A stretch of DNA of 19,526 nt from a bacterium (GTDB lineage Bacteria > Spirochaetota > UBA4802 > UBA5550): NCBI GenBank assembly GCA_024224995.1, contig JAAENB010000023.1, forward strand, positions 1-19,526, in the 5' to 3' direction. The notes below the pieces were generated by a model. It was given only the letters and a program-made list of their open reading frames with translations. It had not been told where the DNA came from and made no database searches. The translations under genes and the position numbers were made by a program. The stretch's first letter is position 1, and the number at the start of each line of letters is the position of its first letter. This document shows positions 7,082 to 13,851 of this stretch, piece by piece.

Positions 7082-7110
7082 GTTATAACGGAGTATTGGT
7101 AAATTGTCCA
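7082..7110 (-). promoter_or_regulatory. Promoter of TPR gene, near-leaderless
   Basis: Minus strand: -35 TGGACA (7105-7110), 17-bp spacer, -10 TATAAC (7082-7087). The ATG (7072-7074) begins 7 nt after the -10 with no ribosome-binding site, so the transcript would begin at or next to the first codon; if Met4 is used, the leader is about 9 nt. Confidence 0.55.
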
Positions 7111-7160
7111 GAAATTTTTTTTACGATAGTTCTGAATTATTCGTTCTTAACCGAATTGTC

Positions 7161-7190
7161 TTGACTTTTTGCAATTATAATGCTTAAATT
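7161..7190 (+). promoter_or_regulatory. Possible promoter of solute-binding lipoprotein gene
   Basis: -35 TTGACT (7161-7166), 18-bp spacer, -10-like TAAATT (7185-7190). The gene's ATG at 7235 has GGAGG 10 nt upstream. The -10 is weak, so the exact boxes are uncertain. Confidence 0.4.
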
Positions 7191-7234
7191 ATAGAAGATC
7201 TTATTGATATAATAATTTTGGAGGTTTTTGAGTT

Positions 7235-8074
7235 ATGAAAAAATTATCCCTATTGGTCATTGTTATACTATCAGCAGCGCTCCTGTTCTCATGCGGCAAG
7301 AAAAAGGAAACAAAAGATGAAGATGCACCAGGTACTGTTGATACAAGCAATACTGTAAATTTAATTACAGTACGAGCAGATAGCTGGCCGCCTTATAATG
7401 GAGATCCCAATTCACCCAATCCGGGCTATATGGTAGAGGTGGTAAATCAAATTTTCAAAAAAGAAGGATTCCTTATCGATTATAAATTGATGCCCTGGAA
7501 TAGAAGTCTCAAAGAGGTTGAAAGAGGAAAATATGATGCGGTACTAGGTGCCAGTGTTGAATGCGCAAAATGCGTAACACCGAAAGAACCAATTCAAACC
7601 TTTCAAAATCGCTTTTTTGTTAAAAAGGGATCAAAATGGCGATTTAAAAATATCAAGTCACTTGAAAACAAGAGTGTTGGTGTTATTGCAGATTACAGCT
7701 ATTCTTCATCCTTTGATAAATATCTGGAAAAAAATAAAAAGGACAGCAAAAGGATTGCTATTATGTTTGGAGATCTTTCACTGCAGAAAAATATCAAAAA
7801 ACTCCTTTCCGGTCGAGTCGATATAATTCTCGAAAATCCTGTTGTTCTCCGGTGGGAGATGAAAACCATAGGAGTAATGGATGATGAAATCATTGACGCA
7901 GGAATGCTTTCTGATAGCAAAGACAATCTTTACATGAAATTTTCTCCGGCAAGCAACAAAAAAGCAACATCGGAAAAATACTCAGCTCTGTTTGACAAAG
8001 GCATAAAGGCAATGAGAAAGTCCGGTGAACTGGGAAAAATACTTAAGAAGTATAATATGAAGGATTGGAAATAA
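7235..8074 (+). CDS. Extracellular solute-binding lipoprotein (SBP_bac_3 type)
   Basis: 279 residues with a lipoprotein signal ending LLFSCG (Cys20) and a Lys/Glu/Asp-rich tether (21-40). The mature part shows features of family 3 solute-binding proteins: a first beta strand and ligand loop ITVRADSWPPYNG (44-56), GYMVEVVNQIF (64-74), PWNRSLKEVERGKYDAVLG (87-105), then SLENKSVGVI and VDIILENP of the second lobe. These bind polar amino acids or small organic acids and normally feed an ABC transporter or a sensor kinase. No permease or ATPase lies beside it, so it is an orphan here. An unusual CAKC pair (110-113) could form a disulfide. It ends at a strong hairpin shared with the convergent ceramidase gene. 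Confidence 0.8.
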   Translation: MKKLSLLVIVILSAALLFSCGKKKETKDEDAPGTVDTSNTVNLITVRADSWPPYNGDPNSPNPGYMVEVVNQIFKKEGFLIDYKLMPWNRSLKEVERGKYDAVLGASVECAKCVTPKEPIQTFQNRFFVKKGSKWRFKNIKSLENKSVGVIADYSYSSSFDKYLEKNKKDSKRIAIMFGDLSLQKNIKKLLSGRVDIILENPVVLRWEMKTIGVMDDEIIDAGMLSDSKDNLYMKFSPASNKKATSEKYSALFDKGIKAMRKSGELGKILKKYNMKDWK

Positions 8075-8090
8075 AAAATAGTTCCTTTTT

Positions 8091-8156
8091 CATAGCGTGG
8101 GTTTAAAACCCCTCGCAGGGGTCGCACCCCTCGCAGGGGTCGCGCCCCACGCTATG
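8091..8156. terminator. Bidirectional terminator-like hairpin with tandem 18-bp repeat
   Basis: Outer arms CATAGCGTGGG (8091-8101) and CCCACGCTATG (8146-8156) pair perfectly. Inside are two exact tandem copies of an 18-bp unit (8108-8125 and 8126-8143), each containing its own hairpin CCCCTCGCAGGGG. A T-run (about 8167-8174) lies just after it on the plus strand, and a run of T read on the minus strand's other side lies at 8083-8090. It separates two convergent genes, which fits a shared terminator. Confidence 0.65.
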
Positions 8157-8176
8157 AGAATGGAGATTTTTTTTGC

Positions 8177-10405
8177 CTATTGAACAGTAAAGCTGTTGCT
8201 TACCCCCGTATATTCACTGATGTTCCCGGTCCACCCCGATTTCCAATTACCGTAATGACGAAGCCGGTAAGTACCCGCTTCTGCCGACTCGGGAATTGCC
8301 CAGGAAATGGTGATGAGCGAGTATGAAACACTATTCCGGTTCCACCGGTACTCCGTTTCCGGGTCATTATCCGTGGCAATGGTTTCCCACTCATTGCTCG
8401 CGGAGAGTTTTTCAACAGCAAGAAATGATTTCATATGACGCACATCATTATTCGGGTGGGCACCCCAGAAAACAGCACTGGCCACGGGTGCGTTTGTTCT
8501 GTTATACGAAGAGTCGGGCTGGGATTTTACCGTACCCCAACTCTTAAAAGGGGGTTTATCGTCCAGGATAACATTACCCACAATTATTACCTGCTCACTT
8601 AAGCGGTCCTCAATGGAATCAATGCCAAGGGCATAAGAGGGAAGGGCGATAGAAGAATCAAAAGTGTTTGCCAGGTCATTAACCATTTCCCTGATCCCGT
8701 TCAGGGTATAGGGACCAAAGACATTTGAACCGCCTTCGTACTGTTGTGACGCGTACTCCTCGCGGGTGGTGAGGTAGCGGCAGTCGCTTCCGGAGAGAGC
8801 GGCTATTTCAACATGAGTAACATCGGGGAGTACTGTTTTCAGTTCGGCCCTGATCCTTCTTCCGGCCATGGTAGAGACCTCAAAGGGCAGCCCCACAATG
8901 GCAAAGGAGCCGATCTTGATAATCTGTATGGCGTGTTTCGTAGCCCAGGCATCCTCACCGGGTAAAATGACCGTGCCGGAATCGAAGGCAAGAAAGGGAA
9001 CCTTTTCCAGCTGGCAATTTCTTTCATCCTGAGCGTCATCGGCACCCAGGGTGAGCCCCAGGAGGATATCGAGCGCTCCCGGCAGGGAGCCTGTGAGGCA
9101 GTCACCATAATCATTATTTTCAGACACATCCCGGGAGCATCCTTCGTTCTCGATCAGGCCGCTGTCGCCATCTTCAGTTGAACCTGCCGTAAGTGCCAGG
9201 CCCACAGTGCCGGTACAGAGCCTGCAGTTGTTTATATCTTCGTAAACCGGGTCAACACCGCTGTACATGACCTGATGGGGCTCAATATATTCGGAAGAAA
9301 TACTAAAATTTTTAAAATCGACAAACATCTGCCGGTATTCAACAGTACCGGAAAGTTCAGTAAGGGCATTGCTGTTGAGTGAATCGGCCAGGGCAAAGGC
9401 GGTTTCGGCCCGTAATTTGACCCGTTCATAATCATGGTCGCCTAATGCGGGGTAGTCCCCTTTGCTGTTTAACGAAGCACCGAAGTACGCGGCATCCTCG
9501 GGAAGGTTTCCGGAAGTATCGCCGCAATCACTCATGCCCATGGCAGCCACATAGGATGTTTCGGAAAGATCGCTCTTTCCTTTTTCCAGAAGGTATTCCG
9601 TATAGCCGATAATATCGCCATTCACCAGGTTCAGGTTAGCGCCGCTTACATTGGGATGTATTGGAGCCCAGCTATATATGCCGATATCACTTCCATTGTC
9701 TGCGGTGAATTTAAGCAGAGACATCCGCCGGTTGGTGTCTTCTTCTGTGCCGTCTTCGTTAAGATAGCTGCTTCTTTCGGAAGCCGGGTTAAGAACATAT
9801 GCCTCAGGCGAGCGCTGGCGGCTGATGCGGCTGTTTGTCTCAGAGGAAAACTTACCGGAGTTTAGATATATTTTTCCGGGGGTGAGGTTATTATGAGCCC
9901 GCTCAATGGATTCAACAATACCGTTTACAAGAATCTCAAAGTTTTTTTCGCAGAAACCCAGACCCATGACGGCATTGATAGCCCATTCGAAGAAATAGCC
10001 GCCCGGCCCGCTGTGGGTATGGGTGGCGCTGAGGAGTACATTTTTTTCGGTATACAGATCGCCGTATTTTTCTTTAAGCTTATTGATAACATAGAGCTGT
10101 ACACCCTGAGACATGGTACCGATATCGGCATTAACCATAACCACGCTATTGTTGTTTCGCGTGTCTTTAATAATAAAGGCCCGGGAAAATTGTCTCATCT
10201 TAATTCCTTCGCCTTTCTGGCTGGTATTAACATACCCCACAAACATAACCTCTGCCGGAGCCAGGGTAATATCATAAATACCGGCGCCAAGCATATAGTT
10301 TGATGACCCTTCTGTGGAAGCTGATCCTGAATTATTGGGAACGCTGTCGCAGGAGATAAATACTGTAAAAATTGCTAACATCACTAAGAATTTTTTTAAT
10401 TGCAT
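8177..10405 (-). CDS. Neutral ceramidase-family lipoprotein amidase
   Basis: 742 residues from the chosen start. An in-frame ATG 14 codons upstream lies within an operator palindrome, whereas this ATG has AGAGG 8 nt upstream and directly begins a lipoprotein signal (VFISC, Cys19). It belongs to the neutral/alkaline non-lysosomal ceramidase family. The zinc-binding HTHSGPGGY is at 129-137, NSRISRQRSPEAY at 191-203, a further histidine loop IHPNVSG at 249-255, and CGDTSGN at 294-300. The last aligns with the family's amidase hexapeptide GDVSPN and gives Ser298 as nucleophile; two positions differ. The C-terminal beta-sandwich domain (HPNNDVRHMKSFLAVEK...) is present. The family hydrolyses the N-acyl bond of ceramides; an acyl-amide lipid is the likely substrate class. 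Probably acts at the cell surface or in the periplasm. Length is typical or slightly long. Confidence 0.88.
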   Translation of the reverse strand: MQLKKFLVMLAIFTVFISCDSVPNNSGSASTEGSSNYMLGAGIYDITLAPAEVMFVGYVNTSQKGEGIKMRQFSRAFIIKDTRNNNSVVMVNADIGTMSQGVQLYVINKLKEKYGDLYTEKNVLLSATHTHSGPGGYFFEWAINAVMGLGFCEKNFEILVNGIVESIERAHNNLTPGKIYLNSGKFSSETNSRISRQRSPEAYVLNPASERSSYLNEDGTEEDTNRRMSLLKFTADNGSDIGIYSWAPIHPNVSGANLNLVNGDIIGYTEYLLEKGKSDLSETSYVAAMGMSDCGDTSGNLPEDAAYFGASLNSKGDYPALGDHDYERVKLRAETAFALADSLNSNALTELSGTVEYRQMFVDFKNFSISSEYIEPHQVMYSGVDPVYEDINNCRLCTGTVGLALTAGSTEDGDSGLIENEGCSRDVSENNDYGDCLTGSLPGALDILLGLTLGADDAQDERNCQLEKVPFLAFDSGTVILPGEDAWATKHAIQIIKIGSFAIVGLPFEVSTMAGRRIRAELKTVLPDVTHVEIAALSGSDCRYLTTREEYASQQYEGGSNVFGPYTLNGIREMVNDLANTFDSSIALPSYALGIDSIEDRLSEQVIIVGNVILDDKPPFKSWGTVKSQPDSSYNRTNAPVASAVFWGAHPNNDVRHMKSFLAVEKLSASNEWETIATDNDPETEYRWNRNSVSYSLITISWAIPESAEAGTYRLRHYGNWKSGWTGNISEYTGVSNSFTVQ

Positions 10406-10428
10406 AAATAGCCTCTTATAGTATCGCA

Positions 10429-10446
10429 TGAGTGAGTAATCACTCA
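10429..10446. promoter_or_regulatory. Palindromic operator upstream of ceramidase gene (TetR-like)
   Basis: TGAGTGA-GTAA-TCACTCA is a perfect 7-bp inverted repeat with 4-bp centre. It lies between the -10 box (10467-10472) and the ATG, in the position of a repressor site. TGANTGA-N4-TCANTCA palindromes are typical of TetR/AcrR regulators, several of which respond to acyl lipids. No TetR gene lies in the window. Confidence 0.65.
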
Positions 10447-10466
10447 CTAGATTGTAGATTAAGTGT

Positions 10467-10496
10467 AGTTTATCACCTACAATTTTAATCTGTCAA
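10467..10496 (-). promoter_or_regulatory. Promoter of ceramidase gene
   Basis: Minus strand: -35 TTGACA (10491-10496, full consensus), 18-bp spacer, -10 TAAACT (10467-10472). Downstream are the TGAGTGA palindrome and the AGAGG ribosome-binding site. Confidence 0.6.
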
Positions 10497-10558
10497 CACA
10501 AAAGAGCGTCCGGCCGGTCTTTTTTTTGTATCTTTATAAAAACCCGCAGGAATGCTGT

Positions 10559-11359
10559 TTAGGGATTTTTTATTTGATCAACCACTGATTGAATAACCAG
10601 TCCCGCAATGGTAAAGCCAAATATGGCGGTAATATGGGCAATTGACCCGTTGATCTGTGCTTTGAGGCTGCACCACTCGTGGTCCGTCAGGCCGGGGTCG
10701 CCGGGGCCGTTTTCCGATTTTGGGCATACACAGTCTGCGCTTCCGCAGGCGGTTTCCACGTTCTGCCGGGGCAGCATTTCGTTGCTGAATACACAGAGGA
10801 AATTTTTGTTTATTCTCCGTTTTCGAAGGGCTTTGCGTACTTCCCGCGCAAGGGGACAGCCCTCGGTTTTCCAGATGCCTGCTGTTTGTATGCGCGACGG
10901 GTCCAGTTTTAGAGCGGCTCCCATTGAGGCAAAGAGGGTGCCCCTGCATTCCAATGCTGTTTCTATTAAGTGTATTTTATTGCTCAGGCTGTCTATGGCA
11001 TCGATAATATAGTCATATGAATCCAGGTTAAAGGAGGCGGAAGTCTCTTTGCTGTATATTCTCTGGGCGGCTTCAATCTCGGCGTCGGGATTTATATCAA
11101 GCAGCCTTTTCTTGAGCGTTTCTACTTTTACTTCCCCAACGGTAGATGCGGTTGCCTGTAGCTGGCGGTTGATATTTGTGGCGCAAACCCTGTCTGAGTC
11201 TACAATGGTGAGCTGCCCAATCCCGCTCCGCACCAGGCTTTCTGCGCACCAGCTTCCCACGCCGCCAACACCAAAGAGAATAACCCTGGTTTGGGAAAGT
11301 TTTTTTGCGGCTTCTTCTCCCAGGAGAAGAAGGGTTCTGTGTGAATATGCTTCTTTCAT
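10559..11359 (-). CDS. tcdA: tRNA threonylcarbamoyladenosine dehydratase
   Basis: 266 residues, matching the usual 265-270 of TcdA (CsdL), an E1/ThiF-like enzyme. It uses ATP to cyclise t6A at position 37 of ANN-decoding tRNAs to ct6A in the cytoplasm. Motifs: nucleotide loop GVGGVGSW (30-37), VDSDRV (53-58), NINRQ (62-66), DAID (120-123), MGAALKLDPSRI (146-157), and the C-terminal GSIAHITAIFGFTIAG (238-253). A further in-frame ATG lies 32 codons upstream, but the chosen ATG begins the conserved protein and has AAGGA 9 nt before it, so I use it. Monocistronic. It may be a chromosomal backbone gene between accessory regions. Confidence 0.93.
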   Translation of the reverse strand: MKEAYSHRTLLLLGEEAAKKLSQTRVILFGVGGVGSWCAESLVRSGIGQLTIVDSDRVCATNINRQLQATASTVGEVKVETLKKRLLDINPDAEIEAAQRIYSKETSASFNLDSYDYIIDAIDSLSNKIHLIETALECRGTLFASMGAALKLDPSRIQTAGIWKTEGCPLAREVRKALRKRRINKNFLCVFSNEMLPRQNVETACGSADCVCPKSENGPGDPGLTDHEWCSLKAQINGSIAHITAIFGFTIAGLVIQSVVDQIKNP

Positions 11360-11463
11360 TTGTGTTTCCTTTATATGAGCCACAAAAATGGATATGGTTT
11401 TTTTAGCAACAAAAAAATAAAACCACAATGCTGACTCTGTATAAGAGCCAGTCAAAATGTAAC

Positions 11464-11492
11464 TTGACGTATCATATGGAATTTTGTATAAT
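11464..11492 (+). promoter_or_regulatory. Consensus sigma70-type promoter with long leader
   Basis: -35 TTGACG (11464-11469), 17-bp spacer, -10 TATAAT (11487-11492, full consensus). The next gene on this strand starts at 11958, so transcription would give a structured leader of about 460 nt, or a separate small RNA ending in one of the hairpins. Confidence 0.7.
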
Positions 11493-11595
11493 AGAAGTCA
11501 GGTGCAAGGGACAGGGCGAAAGAGAGAGCTTGAAAGAAACTGCGGTTTACAATGAGCCAATTCCGTTGGGGATTTAGACCGGAGCCTTTTCTGCT

Positions 11596-11637
11596 CCCGG
11601 GGTTAAAAACCCCGGGCTACTACACCCCTCCGGGGTG
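11596..11637 (+). repeat. GC-rich interspersed repeat, copy 1
   Basis: Hairpin CCCGGGGTT-AAA-AACCCCGGG (11596-11616), then GCTACTACA and a second hairpin CACCCC-TCC-GGGGTG (11623-11637). The inverted, diverged partner lies at 11709-11756. A GGGGTT-AAACCCC-GGCTAC layout is typical of REP-like intergenic repeats. Confidence 0.65.
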
Positions 11638-11708
11638 TTTCCGGTGTGGGACCGAATCGCCCGCAGGGCATTGGTTGATCATTGGTTGATGCTGACTCAG
11701 GACAGAAT

Positions 11709-11756
11709 CGCCCCTATAAGCGGGGCGACGTGTTGTAGCTCGGGGTTTCAACCCCG
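11709..11756 (-). repeat. GC-rich interspersed repeat, copy 2 (inverted)
   Basis: Read on the minus strand it gives a CGGGGTT-GA-AACCCCG hairpin (11741-11756), then AGCTACAACACG and a second hairpin CGCCCC/GGGGCG (11709-11727). This is the same order as copy 1 at 11596-11637. The two inverted copies could fold into a larger stem. Confidence 0.65.
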
Positions 11757-11799
11757 TGAAACAGAGCAAGGCCCCGGGATAAAATCTTCCGGAACCAGC

Positions 11800-11875
11800 C
11801 CTGTTTAAAAAGAGTTTCTCGAGAGCAGGTGACCCTGCGGAGCAGGGAAAAATACGAAAGAAAGTCCAAAACAGG
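11800..11875 (+). repeat. Interspersed GACCCTGCG repeat with inverted ends
   Basis: Outer arms CCTGTTT (11800-11806) and AAACAGG (11869-11875) pair. Inside are TTTCTCGAGAGCAGGTGACC, the hairpin CCCTGC-GGA-GCAGGG (11834-11848), a run of A, and ACGAAAGAAA. The core is nearly identical to that at 263-320, while the outer arms differ but still self-pair. Confidence 0.7.
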
Positions 11876-11957
11876 TTCGATCTCTTTCCGGGTAATCAAC
11901 CTCGGTCAAAAAACTTCGAACTTCGAACCTTGAACTTTCTTAAGAAGGAGCATCCAT

Positions 11958-12920
11958 ATGGAAATAATCAAATATTTTGATTCAACGGAATTTACAGCAA
12001 AACGGCTTATTGCCATGAAGCGGGAAACGCGAAAACAGATTTATGTTGTATTTTCCACTTTGGGAGAGCGCGAAGCAGAGCTCATATACGATAAGATTAC
12101 CCTGCTGCGGTTGGAACTGGTTGAATTTATCGACAAGATATTTCTTTCCCACCGGAGAGCGGGCGATCCTGAAAAAGAGGAGCTCACCGAGCAAAAGGCC
12201 AAAAAGGCCGATCCCGCAGTAGAGATCATTAACTGCAACAGCTACAATCCCCCGGATATGGAATCGGAACGGGGAAAAGGCGCTGATATGCGGAGAACCC
12301 TCTATTATATAAATCAAAACCTTGAAGAGTCTGTTTCTCCCGACGATGTTATCCTGGTATTCCTTGATGCTGATGTGGTGCCCGAGCACTTTGGCGCTCA
12401 TTTTGTTCTGGGCCTCTCCGGCGCAATCATGGAAGGATATGATTTTTCCAAGGCCAGTTTCTGGCGTGAAATGGGCCGGGTAAAGAAGTTTGTTGCCCAG
12501 CCGATTTTTTCCATAATAGACCACCCGGACCTGGACAAATTAAAGGATTTTGCCTATCCTCTTTCCGGAGAGGTTGGCGGCACTCTCCATTTTTTCAACT
12601 CCGTCTGCTTCTGGCAGATATACGGAGTTGAGACCGGTATCAATATCGATTCCTGTGTCGGTTCTTACCAGGTCGCGGATATCAATCTTGGTTTGTATGA
12701 TCATGAACATCACGGAGACCTGAATATCCAGAAAATGGCTTTTGGCATTATGCGGACCTATCTTACGCAGCTCCGTGATTACGGTATTATTGAACTAAAA
12801 CAGGGCGCGAAAATCTCCGATACCTTTAAGGCCGCCATGATCGATGAAAAGGGAAACCGGGAGTCTATGGAGTTTGATCTTACGGAGAAGAAGTATTCAC
12901 CGCTGAAGGAGATATTGTAA
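11958..12920 (+). CDS. GT81-like glycosyltransferase (GpgS-related)
   Basis: 320-residue GT-A-fold glycosyltransferase. Recognisable pieces of the glucosyl-3-phosphoglycerate synthase (GT81) type are: RGKGADMRRTLY (105-116), the metal-binding FLDADVVPEHFG (135-146, Asp137/Asp139), PLSGEVGGT (201-209), YGVETGINID (222-231) and the histidine segment LYDHEHHGDL (246-255). It would transfer a sugar from a nucleotide sugar, in the family onto 3-phosphoglycerate as a step to glucosylglycerate-type solutes or polysaccharide primers. The N-terminus (QIYVVFSTLGERE...) differs from typical GpgS, so donor and acceptor are uncertain. The start has AAGGAG 7 nt upstream. A 41-bp repeat follows the stop, then the DUF2889 gene on the same strand, so an operon of two is possible. 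Confidence 0.72.
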   Translation: MEIIKYFDSTEFTAKRLIAMKRETRKQIYVVFSTLGEREAELIYDKITLLRLELVEFIDKIFLSHRRAGDPEKEELTEQKAKKADPAVEIINCNSYNPPDMESERGKGADMRRTLYYINQNLEESVSPDDVILVFLDADVVPEHFGAHFVLGLSGAIMEGYDFSKASFWREMGRVKKFVAQPIFSIIDHPDLDKLKDFAYPLSGEVGGTLHFFNSVCFWQIYGVETGINIDSCVGSYQVADINLGLYDHEHHGDLNIQKMAFGIMRTYLTQLRDYGIIELKQGAKISDTFKAAMIDEKGNRESMEFDLTEKKYSPLKEIL

Positions 12921-12924
12921 GTAA

Positions 12925-12965
12925 GGTAATCGGAGGCCCTGGGGGCCGGGTTATCGGTGATCGGT
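12925..12965 (+). repeat. 41-bp intergenic repeat, copy 1
   Basis: It is almost the same as 13577-13617. It contains the hairpin GGCCC-TGG-GGGCC and ends GGTGATCGGT. It begins 5 nt after the stop of the glycosyltransferase gene. Confidence 0.75.
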
Positions 12966-12996
12966 TAAGAAAAGGAAGAAAGAAGAAAGAGGGAAG

Positions 12997-13581
12997 ATGA
13001 GTGAATTGATGAAACGGGCCGGGGATATGGTTCATAACCGGGTTATTGATATATCGAGTTATGCGGCTGATGATGATAAGCATTTAATTGTGGAAGGCAG
13101 GCTTCTTGATGAGCGGGAAAAGAGTTATTTTCTTATGACGGGAGAGGAAAAACCCGCCGGAGAACTGCATAATATGGTTATTCGTCTTTTGATACATATA
13201 CCTGGAATGCGCATTGAAGACGCGGAAGTTGAGATGAGGACCGTTCCCCGGGAAGAATGCCTGGAAACGGAAAAAATAGTGGAAACGATCAAAGGAATGG
13301 AGATCAAAGCCGGGTTCTCGTTTAAAATAAGAACCCTCTTTGGCGGCAAAGAGGGCTGCAACCACCTGCTTCACCTCCTTACGGACATGGCGCCCGCAGT
13401 AGTGCAGGGCGTATGGGCTCTCAAGGCCCAGCGGCCCGTTGATAAAGAATCCGGCTCCGACATAGAGCGGATAGAAAAGATGAAACGGACCCTGAAAAAT
13501 ACCTGCTATGTATGGCGGGAGGATGGGCCTACGTATACCAAGCTGCTGGATGTTGTTGAGGAGATTAAAGAGGGAAGGTAA
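12997..13581 (+). CDS. DUF2889 family protein
   Basis: 194 residues that fit DUF2889: RVIDISSYAADDDKHLIVEGRLLDERE near the start, a beta-rich middle (HNMVIRLLIHIPGMRIEDAEVEMRTVPREEC), then a Gly-rich FGGKEGCNHLLHLLTDMAP with Cys and two His, typical of the family, and a helical tail. The conserved Cys-His set could bind a metal, but the family has no established function. It has no signal peptide, so it should be cytoplasmic. A purine-rich site (GAGGGAAG) abuts the ATG. It lies 76 nt after the GT81-like gene, which puts both in one likely transcript; no known link between the families supports a joint pathway. The stop codon lies within the second copy of the 41-bp repeat. Confidence 0.8.
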   Translation: MSELMKRAGDMVHNRVIDISSYAADDDKHLIVEGRLLDEREKSYFLMTGEEKPAGELHNMVIRLLIHIPGMRIEDAEVEMRTVPREECLETEKIVETIKGMEIKAGFSFKIRTLFGGKEGCNHLLHLLTDMAPAVVQGVWALKAQRPVDKESGSDIERIEKMKRTLKNTCYVWREDGPTYTKLLDVVEEIKEGR

Positions 13582-13617
13582 TCGGTGGCCCTTTGGGCCG
13601 GGTGATCAGTGATCGGT
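13577..13617 (+). repeat. 41-bp intergenic repeat, copy 2
   Basis: It is almost the same as 12925-12965, with the hairpin GGCCC-TTT-GGGCC. The stop codon TAA of the DUF2889 gene (13579-13581) is formed inside it. It probably stabilises or ends transcripts; the next gene (13639-13851) is convergent. Confidence 0.75.
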
Positions 13618-13638
13618 GGAGAATCCTTTCCGGAAACC

Positions 13639-13851
13639 TTACCCCGGTCCTATCCTTTTCCCCATCCTGCCGGAGCCGGAGCAGGAGCGTTTGGCCTCTT
13701 CTTCGGAGCCGTCGTCGAATTCCGGTTTTACTACCAGGCATTTTATACAGCTGTCGGCTTCTTCCTGCTGTTTGATAAATTCCGCCACGTCCCGTTCGTC
13801 CATGATGATGCGGTCTTCTTCCCGGTAAATTATAACTTCTGCTTTTGCCAT
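13639..13851 (-). CDS. Small acidic protein with CxxC motif
   Basis: 70 residues. The N-terminal 55 are acidic and amphipathic (REEDRIIMDERDVAEFIKQQ), with CIKC at 35-38 and a third Cys near 57; the tail is basic (RMGKRIGPG). The CxxC suggests a metal site or thiol function. I do not recognise a family. Evidence for a real gene is a full AGGAGG 7 nt before the ATG. An overlapping frame from 13855 has only 3 nt of spacing and an arginine-rich, repeat-derived sequence, so I reject that frame. It lies 48 nt downstream of the beta-barrel gene on the same strand, with a 12-bp palindrome CCTGAATTCAGG in the gap, and is probably co-transcribed. Confidence 0.6.
   Translation of the reverse strand: MAKAEVIIYREEDRIIMDERDVAEFIKQQEEADSCIKCLVVKPEFDDGSEEEAKRSCSGSGRMGKRIGPG

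Larger units (their letters stand above)
11360..11957. other. Gene-free region rich in hairpins and repeats
   Basis: About 600 bp with no credible coding sequence. It holds a consensus promoter (11464-11492), two inverted copies of a GC-rich repeat (11596-11637 and 11709-11756) separated by a direct repeat ATTGGTTGAT around 11673-11693, one copy of the interspersed GACCCTGCG repeat (11800-11875), and tandem CTTCGAA-like heptamers near 11918-11935. The 61-residue open frame on the minus strand here is built from these repeats and is not a gene. The last bases carry AAGGAG for the glycosyltransferase gene. Confidence 0.7.

Noticed and set aside
10406..10447. Upstream start for the ceramidase gene
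   Set aside because: The extra 14 residues would be encoded by the operator palindrome region and spoil the signal peptide; the inner ATG has a proper ribosome-binding site.
11360..11455. Upstream start for tcdA
   Set aside because: The extra 32 residues are not like TcdA; the inner ATG with AAGGA gives the usual length.
11714..11899. 61-residue minus-strand open frame
   Set aside because: Made of the GC-rich and GACCCTGCG repeats; no ribosome-binding site.
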